A stretch of DNA of 64,000 bases from UBA4416 sp040387555 (GCA_040387555.1 JAZKDO010000005.1:434001-498000), one strand, 5' to 3'; counted from the first letter of the stretch, positions 35,952-43,473 are shown. The notes: generated by a model not told the origin, from the letters alone. A program made the numbers and translations.

Positions 35952-37430
35952 ATGTCAGTTTGGAGAGTAAAGCCGGTATCAGCCTTTGAAGCAGATATGA
36001 AAAAGAGTGATTTGAAAAGGGTATTAACACGTTGGGGTTTAACTTCACTGGGGATTGGTGCAATTATCGGTGGCGGTATTTTTACGTTAACAGGAATTGC
36101 GGCACATGATTATGCAGGCCCTGCTCTAGCATTAGCTTTTGTGATTGCCGGTATCGGATGTTTGTTTGCATCTTTATGTTATGCTGAATTTGCATCTGTT
36201 TTACCTGTAGAAGGATCTGCTTACGCCTACGCCTATGGTACTGTAGGTGAATTATTTGCATGGTTTATTGGTTGGAACCTTATCCTGGAATACATGATGG
36301 GTGCTACAACAGTAGCTGTTGCATGGAGTGGTTATTTCGTCAAATTATTACATTTGTTCGGTTTAGATTTCCCGGTGTGGTTGTGTAATGATCTGGCAAC
36401 AGCCACCGAAAAAAGTTTGTCACTCGGCCTTGCTGCCCCTACATTTGCATTTAACTTACCGGCTTTTCTGATTACATGGGTGGTAACTGCTATTTTAGTG
36501 AAAGGAATTAAGGAAGCCGCGAAAACCAATAATGTAATTGTTGTAATTAAAATCGCTGTAGTATTATTTGTAATTATTGTTGGTGCTTTTTATATCAAAA
36601 CCGAGAACTGGACACCATTTATTCCTGCGGAAGAACCTATTAAGGATGCTTTAGGGAATTTGACTGGAGGAGTAAAATTTGGTTTTGGTGGTGTATTAAC
36701 TGCTGCCACCATCGTGTTTTTTGCTTACATCGGATTTGATGCCGTTTCAACACAGGCTGGTGAAGCCATTAATCCTAAGAAAGATGTACCTTTTGCAATC
36801 ATTGCATCTTTAATTATATGCACGGTGCTTTACATTTTAGTGTCATTGGTATTAACCGGTATGGTAAAATACGATCAGCTGGACAAAGCTGCACCGGTAG
36901 CGTCTGCTTTCTCAGGCATCGGTATTAACTGGGCAGTGTTTATCATTACAATTGCTGCAACCGCTGGTTTAACTTCTGTCATGTTAGTGATGATGCTGGG
37001 CCAAACTCGTATCTTTTTAGGAATGGCCAAAGACGGTTTAATGCCAGGTTTCTTTAAGGCTTTGCATCCTACATTCAGAACTCCACATAAAAGTACAATT
37101 TTGGTAGGAGCCATAATTTCTGTTGTTGCTGCTCTTACTCCCATTGATAAGGTAAGTGAAATGTGTAGTATGGGAACTTTATTGGCGTTTGCTATGGTTT
37201 GTGTAGCGGTAATGATCCTGCGTTATAAAAAACCGGAGTTAGAAAGGCCTTACAAGACGCCTGCAGTTTACCTTATTGGTAGTTTGGGAGTGGCGTTCAA
37301 TATATTTTTGATGACACAGGTTAGAGCTGCCACATGGAATTTTTTCATGTTGTGGGGTGTGATTGGTATAATTGTTTATTTTGTTTATGGCAAGAGAAAT
37401 AGTAACCTTGAAAAACAAGGCATACAATAA
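35952..37430 (+). CDS. Amino-acid permease (APC superfamily, YfnA/CAT-like)
   Basis: 492 aa, about twelve to fourteen membrane helices. The APC signature GIGAIIGGGIFTLTG is in helix 1, and TVFFAYIGFDAVSTQAGE near 260 and AYAYAYGTVGELFAWFIGWNLILEYMMGA near 100 match cationic-amino-acid-transporter/YfnA permeases. Amino acid unknown. A -7 element TATATTTG lies at 35903-35910. Its intrinsic terminator has been split by the transposon that follows (left stem half 37435-37444). Confidence 0.9.
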   Translation: MSVWRVKPVSAFEADMKKSDLKRVLTRWGLTSLGIGAIIGGGIFTLTGIAAHDYAGPALALAFVIAGIGCLFASLCYAEFASVLPVEGSAYAYAYGTVGELFAWFIGWNLILEYMMGATTVAVAWSGYFVKLLHLFGLDFPVWLCNDLATATEKSLSLGLAAPTFAFNLPAFLITWVVTAILVKGIKEAAKTNNVIVVIKIAVVLFVIIVGAFYIKTENWTPFIPAEEPIKDALGNLTGGVKFGFGGVLTAATIVFFAYIGFDAVSTQAGEAINPKKDVPFAIIASLIICTVLYILVSLVLTGMVKYDQLDKAAPVASAFSGIGINWAVFIITIAATAGLTSVMLVMMLGQTRIFLGMAKDGLMPGFFKALHPTFRTPHKSTILVGAIISVVAALTPIDKVSEMCSMGTLLAFAMVCVAVMILRYKKPELERPYKTPAVYLIGSLGVAFNIFLMTQVRAATWNFFMLWGVIGIIVYFVYGKRNSNLEKQGIQ

Positions 37431-37434
37431 TTTT

Positions 37435-37444
37435 AAAAAGGCGG
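37435..37444 (+). terminator. Left half of the split terminator of the APC permease gene
   Basis: AAAAAGGCGG, 5 bp after the permease stop. The matching half CCGCCTTTTT (with more T) is 7.2 kb away at 44614-44625. With TTTAC as loop between them the two halves form a perfect 10-bp stem with a T-tail, a classic terminator. The transposon sits in the loop. Confidence 0.85.
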
Positions 37445-37449
37445 TTTAC
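37445..37449. repeat. Target-site duplication TTTAC, left copy
   Basis: Direct repeat of 44609-44613, flanking the element's inverted repeats. A 5-bp duplication fits IS1380-type transposition (established for ISEcp1 relatives). Confidence 0.8.
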
Positions 37450-37473
37450 CCCTTAATTACGCAAGTTTCAAAT
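37450..37473. repeat. Left terminal inverted repeat of the transposon
   Basis: Begins CCCTTAATTACGCA. Matches the reverse complement of 44585-44608 at 21 of 24 positions, the first 14 perfectly. IS1380-family ends typically begin with CC. Confidence 0.85.
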
Positions 37474-37483
37474 TTTAAGTTAA

Positions 37484-37509
37484 AAAGGAGTCCTTAATTG
37501 GATTCCTTT
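37484..37509. terminator. Hairpin terminator inside the transposon left end
   Basis: 10-bp stem, 37484-37493 with 37500-37509, one G-U pair, 6-nt loop, A-run on the left and TTGTTTT shortly to the right. It can stop transcripts from both sides: the transposase gene on the minus strand and read-through from the permease. Confidence 0.65.
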
Positions 37510-37630
37510 CTTGTTTTAAAGTAGTTTTTGGATGGTTTCCCTTAAAAAGGTTGGATATGACTGCAAACTAATTGCACGGGCTATTGCCCCATTTCTTTAG
37601 AAAATGGGCGAACTTTCCTTATCGGATATT

Positions 37631-39175
37631 TTACATCAATTTGTCATATGGGACTAAGGGGTTTATAAATTTGTAAAATCCCTTCCCAACGTATTCACAA
37701 ACGACATCAATGAATAGGAATTTAAATTCTCCTAGTCTGATTGGTTTCCTTAGTTCGGGTATTTTTGATTTAAAGTTTGATATTATTGAATAATATATGT
37801 TGTTGGATAAAGCAGCAGCGATGAGGAATACGCCATTTTCATTCATTTGAGAGAATGGAGGCAATTTCCATCCAAAAAAATTTTTCATTTCGTCAAATTT
37901 TCTCTCAATATCATTTCCACGTTTATTGTAAGAGGTGATTACTTTCTCAGGTTGCATACTAAAGTCATTGGTTATAATAAATCTGTACTTATAATTGCCT
38001 ATCTCCCGCCAGTCCCCTTCATATTTTCTGTCCTGTTTCTTTATGCGTCCTTTTTTTGCTAATGCGATTAGTTTTTGTTCGTTATTTGCCAATTGACGTT
38101 GTTCTTCAAGATTCGAGTACGCAATTATTGAATCCTTAGTTAAGTGCCTCGCTGCAACAATTCTTAGGTCATAGGGTAAGCCTGTCATACTATATAAAAC
38201 AGAGCTGACTTCACAATTCCTGTATCCATGACCTGTCTCCCAAATAGCGTTTTTCCAGTTTTCATTACTTCTAACCTTTTCCAACATTGATTTGAAATAT
38301 TTATTGACTGGTGCGCTAATAATGAACTTTATTCCTTTTTGATGTAAAAAATCTATGGTAGCCCTGTGATATCCAGCGCCATCAATAATTACTTTGCCTA
38401 CCTTAATTTTATTCTTAGATAAAATATCTAAACAATTTTCAATACACTCTTTAAGCTGAAAGTCCGAACTTGAATTTCCGTTCCTCATCGATATGTACAC
38501 TGGAAATTTTTGTATAACGCAAACCATAGGATTAAAACCATACCGTCTCGAATCTGTACTATTATAGTACTGTTCAGAATTTGAGCTATTCGTTTCAACA
38601 AATGTAGCATCAATATGTAACGTGTATGATTGACCTTCTCTCAATCCTCCCATACGCTTTGTCGCTTTAACTAACATATTATTAAGCTTTATGTTATCAC
38701 AAACAAAATTTTGAGCATCAACTTTATAAGTTTTTATTTCCTTTTTATTTTTAATTACTTTTCTATCGGTTATGATATGTTTTCCCCTAACAATCTTAGT
38801 CACTTTAATTTTTTCTTTTTTCTTTTTAGGAGCATCCTTTACGTTTTTTATATAGGTTGATTTATATACATTTATATCATCTGCCAGTTGCTTAAACACT
38901 CTGCCAATTACATCATGACTTGGAAGTTTTAATTTTGGAATAACATTAAACTTCTTTTTGAGTTTAGTGATATGGTCTAATCTTGTTCCACCGCATAAGG
39001 TTGTAAGAGCCCATGCAATGAAAACATCATCATATCCATATTTAGATTGCTTTTTTCTGACTCCAAGGGAGGAGCGTATAACTTGGGGTAAACCAAATTC
39101 CTTAATTTTCTTCAGAATAGGAACTGCTCCGCCATATGGGGTAAAATTCCCTGTAGTCATTATAGCTTTTGACAT
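37631..39175 (-). CDS. IS1380-family DDE transposase
   Basis: 514 aa. Catalytic triad visible: Asp189 in LHIDATFVET, Asp265 in KVIIDGAGYH and Glu424 in SYNKRGNDIERKFDEMKNFF, the Y..RG..IE signature of the IS4-like/IS1380 clade. The N-terminal part with GYDDVFIAWALTTLCGGTRLDHI matches IS1380 transposases; a lysine-rich insert (116-150) is unusual in its density. Frame intact, so it may be active. It transcribes toward the left inverted repeat; a subterminal hairpin region (37575-37607) lies between stop and end. Confidence 0.9.
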   Translation of the reverse strand: MSKAIMTTGNFTPYGGAVPILKKIKEFGLPQVIRSSLGVRKKQSKYGYDDVFIAWALTTLCGGTRLDHITKLKKKFNVIPKLKLPSHDVIGRVFKQLADDINVYKSTYIKNVKDAPKKKKEKIKVTKIVRGKHIITDRKVIKNKKEIKTYKVDAQNFVCDNIKLNNMLVKATKRMGGLREGQSYTLHIDATFVETNSSNSEQYYNSTDSRRYGFNPMVCVIQKFPVYISMRNGNSSSDFQLKECIENCLDILSKNKIKVGKVIIDGAGYHRATIDFLHQKGIKFIISAPVNKYFKSMLEKVRSNENWKNAIWETGHGYRNCEVSSVLYSMTGLPYDLRIVAARHLTKDSIIAYSNLEEQRQLANNEQKLIALAKKGRIKKQDRKYEGDWREIGNYKYRFIITNDFSMQPEKVITSYNKRGNDIERKFDEMKNFFGWKLPPFSQMNENGVFLIAAALSNNIYYSIISNFKSKIPELRKPIRLGEFKFLFIDVVCEYVGKGFYKFINPLVPYDKLM

Positions 39176-39197
39176 CGGTTACAAGTTTTTTTAGCAA

Positions 39198-39229
39198 CTT
39201 GCTTTTTCGAACCGAATTGACTATCTTTG
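39198..39229 (+). promoter_or_regulatory. Possible promoter on the + strand upstream of a gene-less interval
   Basis: TATCTTTG at 39222-39229 with CTTG about 20 nt upstream (39198-39201), the Bacteroidota pattern. No coding frame follows on this strand; a terminator does, 57 bp on. Confidence 0.35.
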
Positions 39230-39235
39230 CTTTGC

Positions 39236-39320
39236 TTAGGAGCTAGTTAGTTTGTGTTTCGGCTCAAATTATCAAGTCACTTAAAAGAGAATCCGTTGTT
39301 TCTGCATCGGATTCTTTTTT
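39236..39320 (+). ncRNA. Candidate small RNA of about 85 nt
   Basis: A promoter-like element (39198-39229) points into a short interval with no reading frame and ends at a strong hairpin plus T-run (39286-39322). The predicted transcript lies just upstream of the transposase start, running the other way. Purely a prediction; the hairpin could equally serve the minus-strand gene at 39336-39728. Confidence 0.3.
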
Positions 39321-39322
39321 TT
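39286..39322. terminator. Terminator hairpin between transposase and 130-aa gene
   Basis: Stem 39286-39295 with 39308-39317, 12-nt loop, eight T on the + side and an A-run giving TTTT on the minus side. Likely the terminator of the gene at 39336-39728 (-), and of any + strand transcript. Confidence 0.7.
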
Positions 39323-39335
39323 GGTTTATACTATG

Positions 39336-39728
39336 TTAATTATCAATTTTCAATTCATATTTTGAGTTATAGTCCCCAAGTTTATTGAGGTTATTGTTGT
39401 TTAATAATTTCAAGACAGTTTGTTGTATTTGAGGATATACCTTCTCATAAGACTTATCCTTTTCCAACTTGACAATAGATTCAGTAATCTCTTTCACAGT
39501 CCCTCGCTTTAGTTTATTTAAAGTAAATAAGACCTTTTTCCGCATTGTCATGTTGGTAGAGTATTCAAATGGAATATCAGACTTAGTTATTACCTTTCCA
39601 TTAAATCCTATCCTACCTTTTTTTGGTTCAGGAACTTTTTCAATTGCGATTATTTTTTTCTCTACGTTCGTTAGCTGCTTTTGCAATTCAGACCTTTGTT
39701 TTTTTAATTCTTCTAGTTTGACTTTCAC
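39336..39728 (-). CDS. Passenger protein: coiled coil plus winged-helix-like region
   Basis: 130 aa. Residues 1-32 form a leucine/lysine/glutamate coiled coil (LEELKKQRSELQKQLTNVEK); 60-125 look like a winged helix (MRKKVLFTLNKLKRGTVKEI, then YPQIQQTVLKLLNNN and a hairpin ending YELKIDN), so DNA binding is plausible. The same combination occurs in small proteins that accompany mobile elements, but I cannot assign a family. Between the transposase and the tRNA-like gene, same strand. Confidence 0.65.
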   Translation of the reverse strand: MKVKLEELKKQRSELQKQLTNVEKKIIAIEKVPEPKKGRIGFNGKVITKSDIPFEYSTNMTMRKKVLFTLNKLKRGTVKEITESIVKLEKDKSYEKVYPQIQQTVLKLLNNNNLNKLGDYNSKYELKIDN

Positions 39729-39824
39729 ACTTGTTCTTTTAATTAATGATAAATGTAAGTAATATAGTTGTTATTAATATTACACATATTACTCTTATTA
39801 ATATAACTGTCTCAAGTTTTAAAG

Positions 39825-39897
39825 TGGATGATAAGGGACTCGAACCCTTTATTCCTGATGTTAAGGCAGACGTTTTACCATATACTACTAATCACCC
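39825..39897 (-). tRNA. tRNA-like gene, predicted anticodon UAA, degenerate
   Basis: 73 nt. Acceptor arms pair 7/7 (one G-U), the T arm is perfect (AAGGG-TTCGAGT-CCCTT), TGGTA is present in the D loop, and the anticodon loop is CTTAACA, giving 5'-UAA (codon UUA, Leu). No long variable arm, which a true tRNA-Leu has. The body is closest to tRNA-Val as I remember it (GGGTGATTAG start and GTCTGCCTTA in the anticodon arm). Weak points: only two D-stem pairs, a mismatch closing the anticodon stem, no A14, no encoded CCA. Either a diverged functional tRNA or a tRNA pseudogene/decoy. Lies inside the transposon. Confidence 0.65.
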
Positions 39898-40042
39898 CTT
39901 ACTTACAAAGGTATTTTTAGAACACCATACTGGGTTAACATCTAGTAGTGATAAAAATGCGTATTTAAACACTAGTTTTGAGAATTGACAAATTATTGCT
40001 ATTTTCGTACTGTTAAGGCAGGCATTTGGATATAAACCAATT

Positions 40043-40080
40043 AAAAAAAATAAAGACCAAACATTATTTGTTTGGTCTTT
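40043..40080 (-). terminator. Terminator of the XRE/208-aa operon
   Basis: Perfect 12-bp stem, 40052-40063 with 40069-40080, 5-nt loop, followed on the minus strand by an eight-U run. 5 bp after the stop of the 208-aa gene. Confidence 0.9.
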
Positions 40081-40085
40081 TATTT

Positions 40086-40712
40086 TCAATCAATTGTTAT
40101 CTTTTCTTTCTTAAAAGCATTCCTAGATGCTTGATACAAATTATAGTTTGTAATTGGTTTTGATATGTGAAATCCAAAAGAAATTGCAATGTAACACGCT
40201 ATTGCTTTAAATCTATAATCGTGTTTTTTTGGTATGGTTATCTCTTTTCTTTCGTAGTAATCTTTAATTAACTCATAAGCATGTTTGATATATTCATCCT
40301 TTTCTGTTATTATTAGTTTATATTTTTCAAATGTTGACAATGAGCTTACCACTTCTTCTACCATCGATTCAAAGCTATACTTAACAGTAGGAACTGTACC
40401 ACTCAACAGCAAATCGAATTCTTTAACCACATAGGGAGAAAAATAAAATTTTTTATTCTTCTTGAAATACTTGACGACCCTAATTGTTCTTTCTTGACAA
40501 ATTCTTTCTTGTTCTACATCAATTCTGTCAGGAACAATTAAGTCAATTAATTTATTAAATACTTTAAGTAGGTTCTTTGTTTCAGTTTGTGTTTTTGTTC
40601 TCTTTAAAATTGTCTTTTGGATATATGCCGTATATCGATAGTAGAGCGCCATTGAACTAGCAGGAATTTTAAAATAATGGAAATTTTCATCCCTAGCAGT
40701 CTTTTTTGCCAT
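40086..40712 (-). CDS. Passenger protein of unknown function, 208 aa
   Basis: Not recognised. Helical, basic and soluble: MAKKTARDENFHYFKIP at the start, a KTQTETKNLLKVFNKLIDLIV helix, FYFSPYVVKEFDLLLSG in the middle, FEKYKLIITEKDEYIKHAYELIKDYYERK and a basic end. No P-loop, nuclease or transposase motif seen. It lies 5 bp after the XRE regulator gene and shares its terminator, so it is the second gene of a two-gene operon. Regulator-plus-unknown pairs of this size in mobile elements often act as toxin-antitoxin, defence or immunity modules, which is only a guess. Confidence 0.65.
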   Translation of the reverse strand: MAKKTARDENFHYFKIPASSMALYYRYTAYIQKTILKRTKTQTETKNLLKVFNKLIDLIVPDRIDVEQERICQERTIRVVKYFKKNKKFYFSPYVVKEFDLLLSGTVPTVKYSFESMVEEVVSSLSTFEKYKLIITEKDEYIKHAYELIKDYYERKEITIPKKHDYRFKAIACYIAISFGFHISKPITNYNLYQASRNAFKKEKITID

Positions 40713-40717
40713 ATTTG

Positions 40718-41092
40718 TTACCTCTTAATTTTCTTAACTGGCTTTTTAGAAGATTTACCTTTCATGGCTGAACTTACAACTTTCTTTTCAGGCTCTTTTG
40801 CTTTGACATACTGCATAAATTCATCCCATTGTTTAAGAGCGGTCTTGACTTTCTTCATGTCATCGGTTTTGTTCACTTGGGCTTCCATTTCCTCATTGGT
40901 AATGAAATTGAAAAACAAGTTATCTCCGATTATTGAATTTATTTTAACCAATAATCCAGTATCAATAGTTTGTTTATTGAAGATGTTATATGCGTTCCCT
41001 CGTGTATAATTGATTTTCTTTGCGAATTCAACTACACTAATGCCTTTCAGCTTTATAGCCTTCTGAATTATCTTACCGATGTGTATACCCAT
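40718..41092 (-). CDS. XRE-family helix-turn-helix regulator
   Basis: 124 aa. Residues 1-60 form an HTH_XRE domain (IQKAIKLKGISVVEFAKKIN, then YTRGNAYNIFNKQTIDTGLL), and a lysine-rich tail (KGKSSKKPVKKIKR) ends the protein. Likely DNA-binding repressor. First gene of the operon with the 208-aa gene. The divergent + strand operon begins 147 bp away, and the interval holds a palindrome TGTAC-N5-GTACA that is the obvious candidate operator. Confidence 0.85.
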   Translation of the reverse strand: MGIHIGKIIQKAIKLKGISVVEFAKKINYTRGNAYNIFNKQTIDTGLLVKINSIIGDNLFFNFITNEEMEAQVNKTDDMKKVKTALKQWDEFMQYVKAKEPEKKVVSSAMKGKSSKKPVKKIKR

Positions 41093-41150
41093 ATTGTGCT
41101 AAATTCCAAATTTCGTGAACAACTGCCTTTACTAGAGCGTATCGGTATTA

Positions 41151-41165
41151 TGTACATACTGTACA
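41151..41165. promoter_or_regulatory. Operator-like palindrome TGTAC-N5-GTACA
   Basis: Perfect 5-bp arms 10 bp apart centre to centre, 6 bp upstream of the -33 element of the + strand operon and about 60 bp from the XRE start. Size and placing fit an XRE dimer site. Confidence 0.5.
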
Positions 41166-41171
41166 GAATAT

Positions 41172-41203
41172 TTTGACATTATTAAGGAATTATTATATAT
41201 TTG
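41172..41203 (+). promoter_or_regulatory. Promoter of the lipoprotein/PEGA operon
   Basis: TTTG (41172-41175), 20-nt spacer, TATATTTG (41196-41203): both Bacteroidota elements match. Start codon 35 nt downstream. Confidence 0.7.
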
Positions 41204-41238
41204 CTTTGGTCAAATACAAATCCTAAAAAACAAAACTT

Positions 41239-41817
41239 ATGAAAATTATTATCCATTTAATGTATTTAGCATTAATAATAAGTGTTATGTCTTGTGGCAC
41301 TTCGGAAAAAATATTTGGGAAAAGAAAATACCAAAAAGGCGTATATTATGAAAAGCTGACTGCAAAAGGAGGAGTTGAAAAAAATGATTTGACAACTCAT
41401 TCTACTTTCAAAAAAGAGGTTGAAATAGATGAGCCTAAAAAAAATAGTAATCAAGAAGATATTTTTGCTTCTGCTGATAATTCAATTGTTCTTCAAAGAG
41501 CGAATAAGTCAAAATATAAAGTTGACAATGAAGCGACTAAAGAGCTTCTGCAAGATGTAATTATTCTGCAAAAGAAATTAAAAGATAGCGATAAACATAA
41601 TGGAGACCCCGATGTTAAAAAAGGCAACAAGCATAGAAACTGGGCTGCAATTCTTGGTTTTATATTAGCCTTTTTTATCCCATTAATTGCAGTTTGGCTT
41701 TGTTTTATTGGGCTTAAAAGCCAATATCCACGCCTTGCGAAAGCAGGAAGCATTATTTGTATTGTGTTACTTGTTATTCAATTAGCACTTGTAGCAGCAC
41801 CTCTTATCCTAGAATAA
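41239..41817 (+). CDS. Passenger lipoprotein with C-terminal membrane segments
   Basis: 192 aa. A lipoprotein signal peptide ends in a lipobox (SVMSC, Cys19), so the N-terminus is lipidated. A polar, lysine-rich middle (KKGVYYEKL..., about 20-130) follows, then two hydrophobic helices at 134-160 and 168-190 (NWAAILGFILAFFIPLIAVW and SIICIVLLVIQLALV). The two helices resemble the DUF4190-type C-terminal pair. Lipidated and membrane-spanning at once, thus an inner-membrane sensor or anchor. Its stop overlaps the next start (TAATG). Confidence 0.75.
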   Translation: MKIIIHLMYLALIISVMSCGTSEKIFGKRKYQKGVYYEKLTAKGGVEKNDLTTHSTFKKEVEIDEPKKNSNQEDIFASADNSIVLQRANKSKYKVDNEATKELLQDVIILQKKLKDSDKHNGDPDVKKGNKHRNWAAILGFILAFFIPLIAVWLCFIGLKSQYPRLAKAGSIICIVLLVIQLALVAAPLILE

Positions 41818-42767
41818 TGAAAAAGACCTTATTACTTTTGATATTATCTATCTCATTCAGCGGGAAAGCATTTTTCGCTGCCTTTGATATTGTTTCAACT
41901 CCTTCTGATGCAAAAATATACATCGATGGTGACTACAAAGGGACTGGCAAAGCATATCTGGCAATATATGAGAAAAAAGATGTAGAAGTAAGAGTCGAAA
42001 AAGATGGTTACATTTCTTATAAAAAAATATATGCCTATAAATCTGAAGAAAATGGAAAAATAGCGTATAGCAGAGAAGATAATGTTCTAAAGATAATCTT
42101 AATGGAATCTCCAAAAGAGGTGACTAAAACAAAAGTAACGCCTTCTGTTAAGGGTAAAACGCAAACTAAGTCTAAGCAAAAAGAAATCGAAGTTGTATCA
42201 ATACTAACTGTTGAGGATGTATACAAAGTGGATACCATAACATTTTATGGTTACGATTTCTCTCATATGAAATTTGTTGAGGAAAAAAAAATAGAAGATG
42301 GCGATAGAATTGTTGAATTGATACCGAAATGGCAACACATAATTAATGAGCATAACAGTGAGAGTTACTTCAAAAAAATCCTTAGAGTTGATAATGTTGT
42401 TATGAGGACAAATTACGGTGAAGCTCAATCAGAAAAAGTTATGGCTATTGACGTTATTGGAGATAGCAAGGCAGAACTAAGCACTGACGATATCCAAAAA
42501 TGGCTTACAAAGTATAAATTAAAGGAAAATAAAGGAGTGGGATATATTATTTTTATTGATTGCTTTTACAAACCAAGAAAAAATGTTGCCATGACTTTTG
42601 TTTTCTTTGACATTGCAACGAAAAGAATTTTAATAGCTGACAAGTTTGATGGTAATGAAGCAGATGGTTACGGACTACCACATTACTGGGCGCAAGGAGT
42701 TACGGCAACAATCGAGCTTTATCATTCAGATGTTTTTAGGAAAAACAAGAAAAAGTATAGCGAATAA
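41817..42767 (+). CDS. Passenger PEGA-domain protein, secreted
   Basis: 316 aa from the ATG at 41817, overlapping the preceding stop; a signal peptide (KKTLLLLILSISFSGKAFF) opens there. The N-terminal 90 residues form a PEGA domain (FDIVSTPSDAKIYIDGDYKG, then GYISYKKIY). A linker with K/T repeats follows, then a domain of about 190 residues with YGYDFSHMKFVE, WQHIINEHNSES, VMRTNYGEAQSEKV and FIDCFYKPRKNVAMTFVFFD; the second half resembles periplasmic proteins of unknown function. Probably works with the lipoprotein encoded upstream. Confidence 0.75.
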   Translation: MKKTLLLLILSISFSGKAFFAAFDIVSTPSDAKIYIDGDYKGTGKAYLAIYEKKDVEVRVEKDGYISYKKIYAYKSEENGKIAYSREDNVLKIILMESPKEVTKTKVTPSVKGKTQTKSKQKEIEVVSILTVEDVYKVDTITFYGYDFSHMKFVEEKKIEDGDRIVELIPKWQHIINEHNSESYFKKILRVDNVVMRTNYGEAQSEKVMAIDVIGDSKAELSTDDIQKWLTKYKLKENKGVGYIIFIDCFYKPRKNVAMTFVFFDIATKRILIADKFDGNEADGYGLPHYWAQGVTATIELYHSDVFRKNKKKYSE

Positions 42768-42783
42768 CAACAATTGGTCTTCC

Positions 42784-43074
42784 ATGTACAGTGACTCATA
42801 TAAAATAGAGCAAATATTTGAATTTCTAATCAAAGAAAAGGACTCTCAACCTACTGTATTTGAAAGCGAAGAACATTTCAGAATCACTCTTGGCGTTGTT
42901 AAGCCACTCTATATTAGTTTCGATAGACAGGTCAATGGCTTGGTTTCAAAAGAGTACATAATTGAACACAGGATTGACGACTCCTACAATCGATTTTATA
43001 AAATTACAGATAGAGGGTTAAACCTATATGATGTTCTGACAGATGTGAAACTTTTCAATAGGAATTTAATGTGA
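42784..43074 (+). CDS. Passenger protein, 96 aa, winged-helix-like
   Basis: 96 aa from the ATG at 42784; an earlier in-frame start would overlap the PEGA gene deeply. It has the feel of a small winged helix: YKIEQIFEFLIKEKDSQPTV (helix), FESEEHFRITLGVVKPLYISFD, then VSKEYIIEHRIDDSYNRFYKITDRGLNLYDVL, where the last part has the hairpin of a wing. Mostly likely DNA- or protein-binding. 17 bp after the PEGA gene, same operon. No family assigned. Confidence 0.6.
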   Translation: MYSDSYKIEQIFEFLIKEKDSQPTVFESEEHFRITLGVVKPLYISFDRQVNGLVSKEYIIEHRIDDSYNRFYKITDRGLNLYDVLTDVKLFNRNLM

Positions 43075-43086
43075 CTTCCAAAAACG

Positions 43087-43473
43087 GTGAAACAGATGCC
43101 TTTTGAATACATAAACAATAACAGCACATACAAATTATTTTTGGATGACATAAGAACTGTTGATATGGTCTATAAAAACTGGACTGATTCAGACTTTTTA
43201 ATAGTGCGAAACTTTGATGACTTTAAATCCGCAATTGAGGATAAAGGCTTGCCAACTTATATTAGTTTTGACAATGATTTAGGTCTAGCGGAAAATGGAG
43301 AAGTTGCTCACGATGGTTACGCATGTGCAAAGTGGCTGGTTTAGGAGTCTGGATTAGATATATCGAATCTTAAATTCTATGTGCATTCCGCAAATCCAGT
43401 TGCAGTCAAACAAATTCAGGGATTGTTGGATAATTATATTAAGCACCAGCGAGAAACCAATCTAAATAAGTAA
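43087..43473 (+). pseudogene. cREC (cyclic-phosphate-processing receiver) protein, interrupted by an amber codon
   Basis: A frame of 129 codons, start GTG at 43087 or ATG at 43096, with one in-frame TAG at 43342-43344 and TAA at 43471-43473. Both halves belong to one domain: KLFLDDIR, FLIVRNFDDF, ISFDNDLG and then, after the TAG, FYVHSANPVAVKQIQ. These are the blocks of the cREC domain (receiver-like, predicted to act on 2',3'-cyclic phosphates in RNA-repair contexts). The amber codon comes between conserved parts with no loss of frame, so it is a point mutation, read-through or a sequence error. Broken unless suppressed. Confidence 0.75.

Noticed and set aside
37631..39320. A stand-alone 1.7-kb IS1380 copy with the cargo outside it
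   Set aside because: No second inverted repeat resembling CCCTTAATTACGCA was found near the transposase 5' side (39176-39335), and the matching end with the target duplication is at 44608.
39825..39897. The tRNA-like gene as a suppressor of the amber codon at 43342-43344
   Set aside because: The loop CTTAACA places UAA in the anticodon, which reads UUA. Reading UAG needs CUA.
39746..39988. + strand frame of 80 codons across the tRNA-like gene
   Set aside because: It is the antisense of a tRNA-like structure and has random-looking composition.
42646..42783. Extended start for the 96-aa passenger protein
   Set aside because: It would overlap the PEGA gene by over 120 bp in another frame, while ATG 42784 begins just after that gene's stop.
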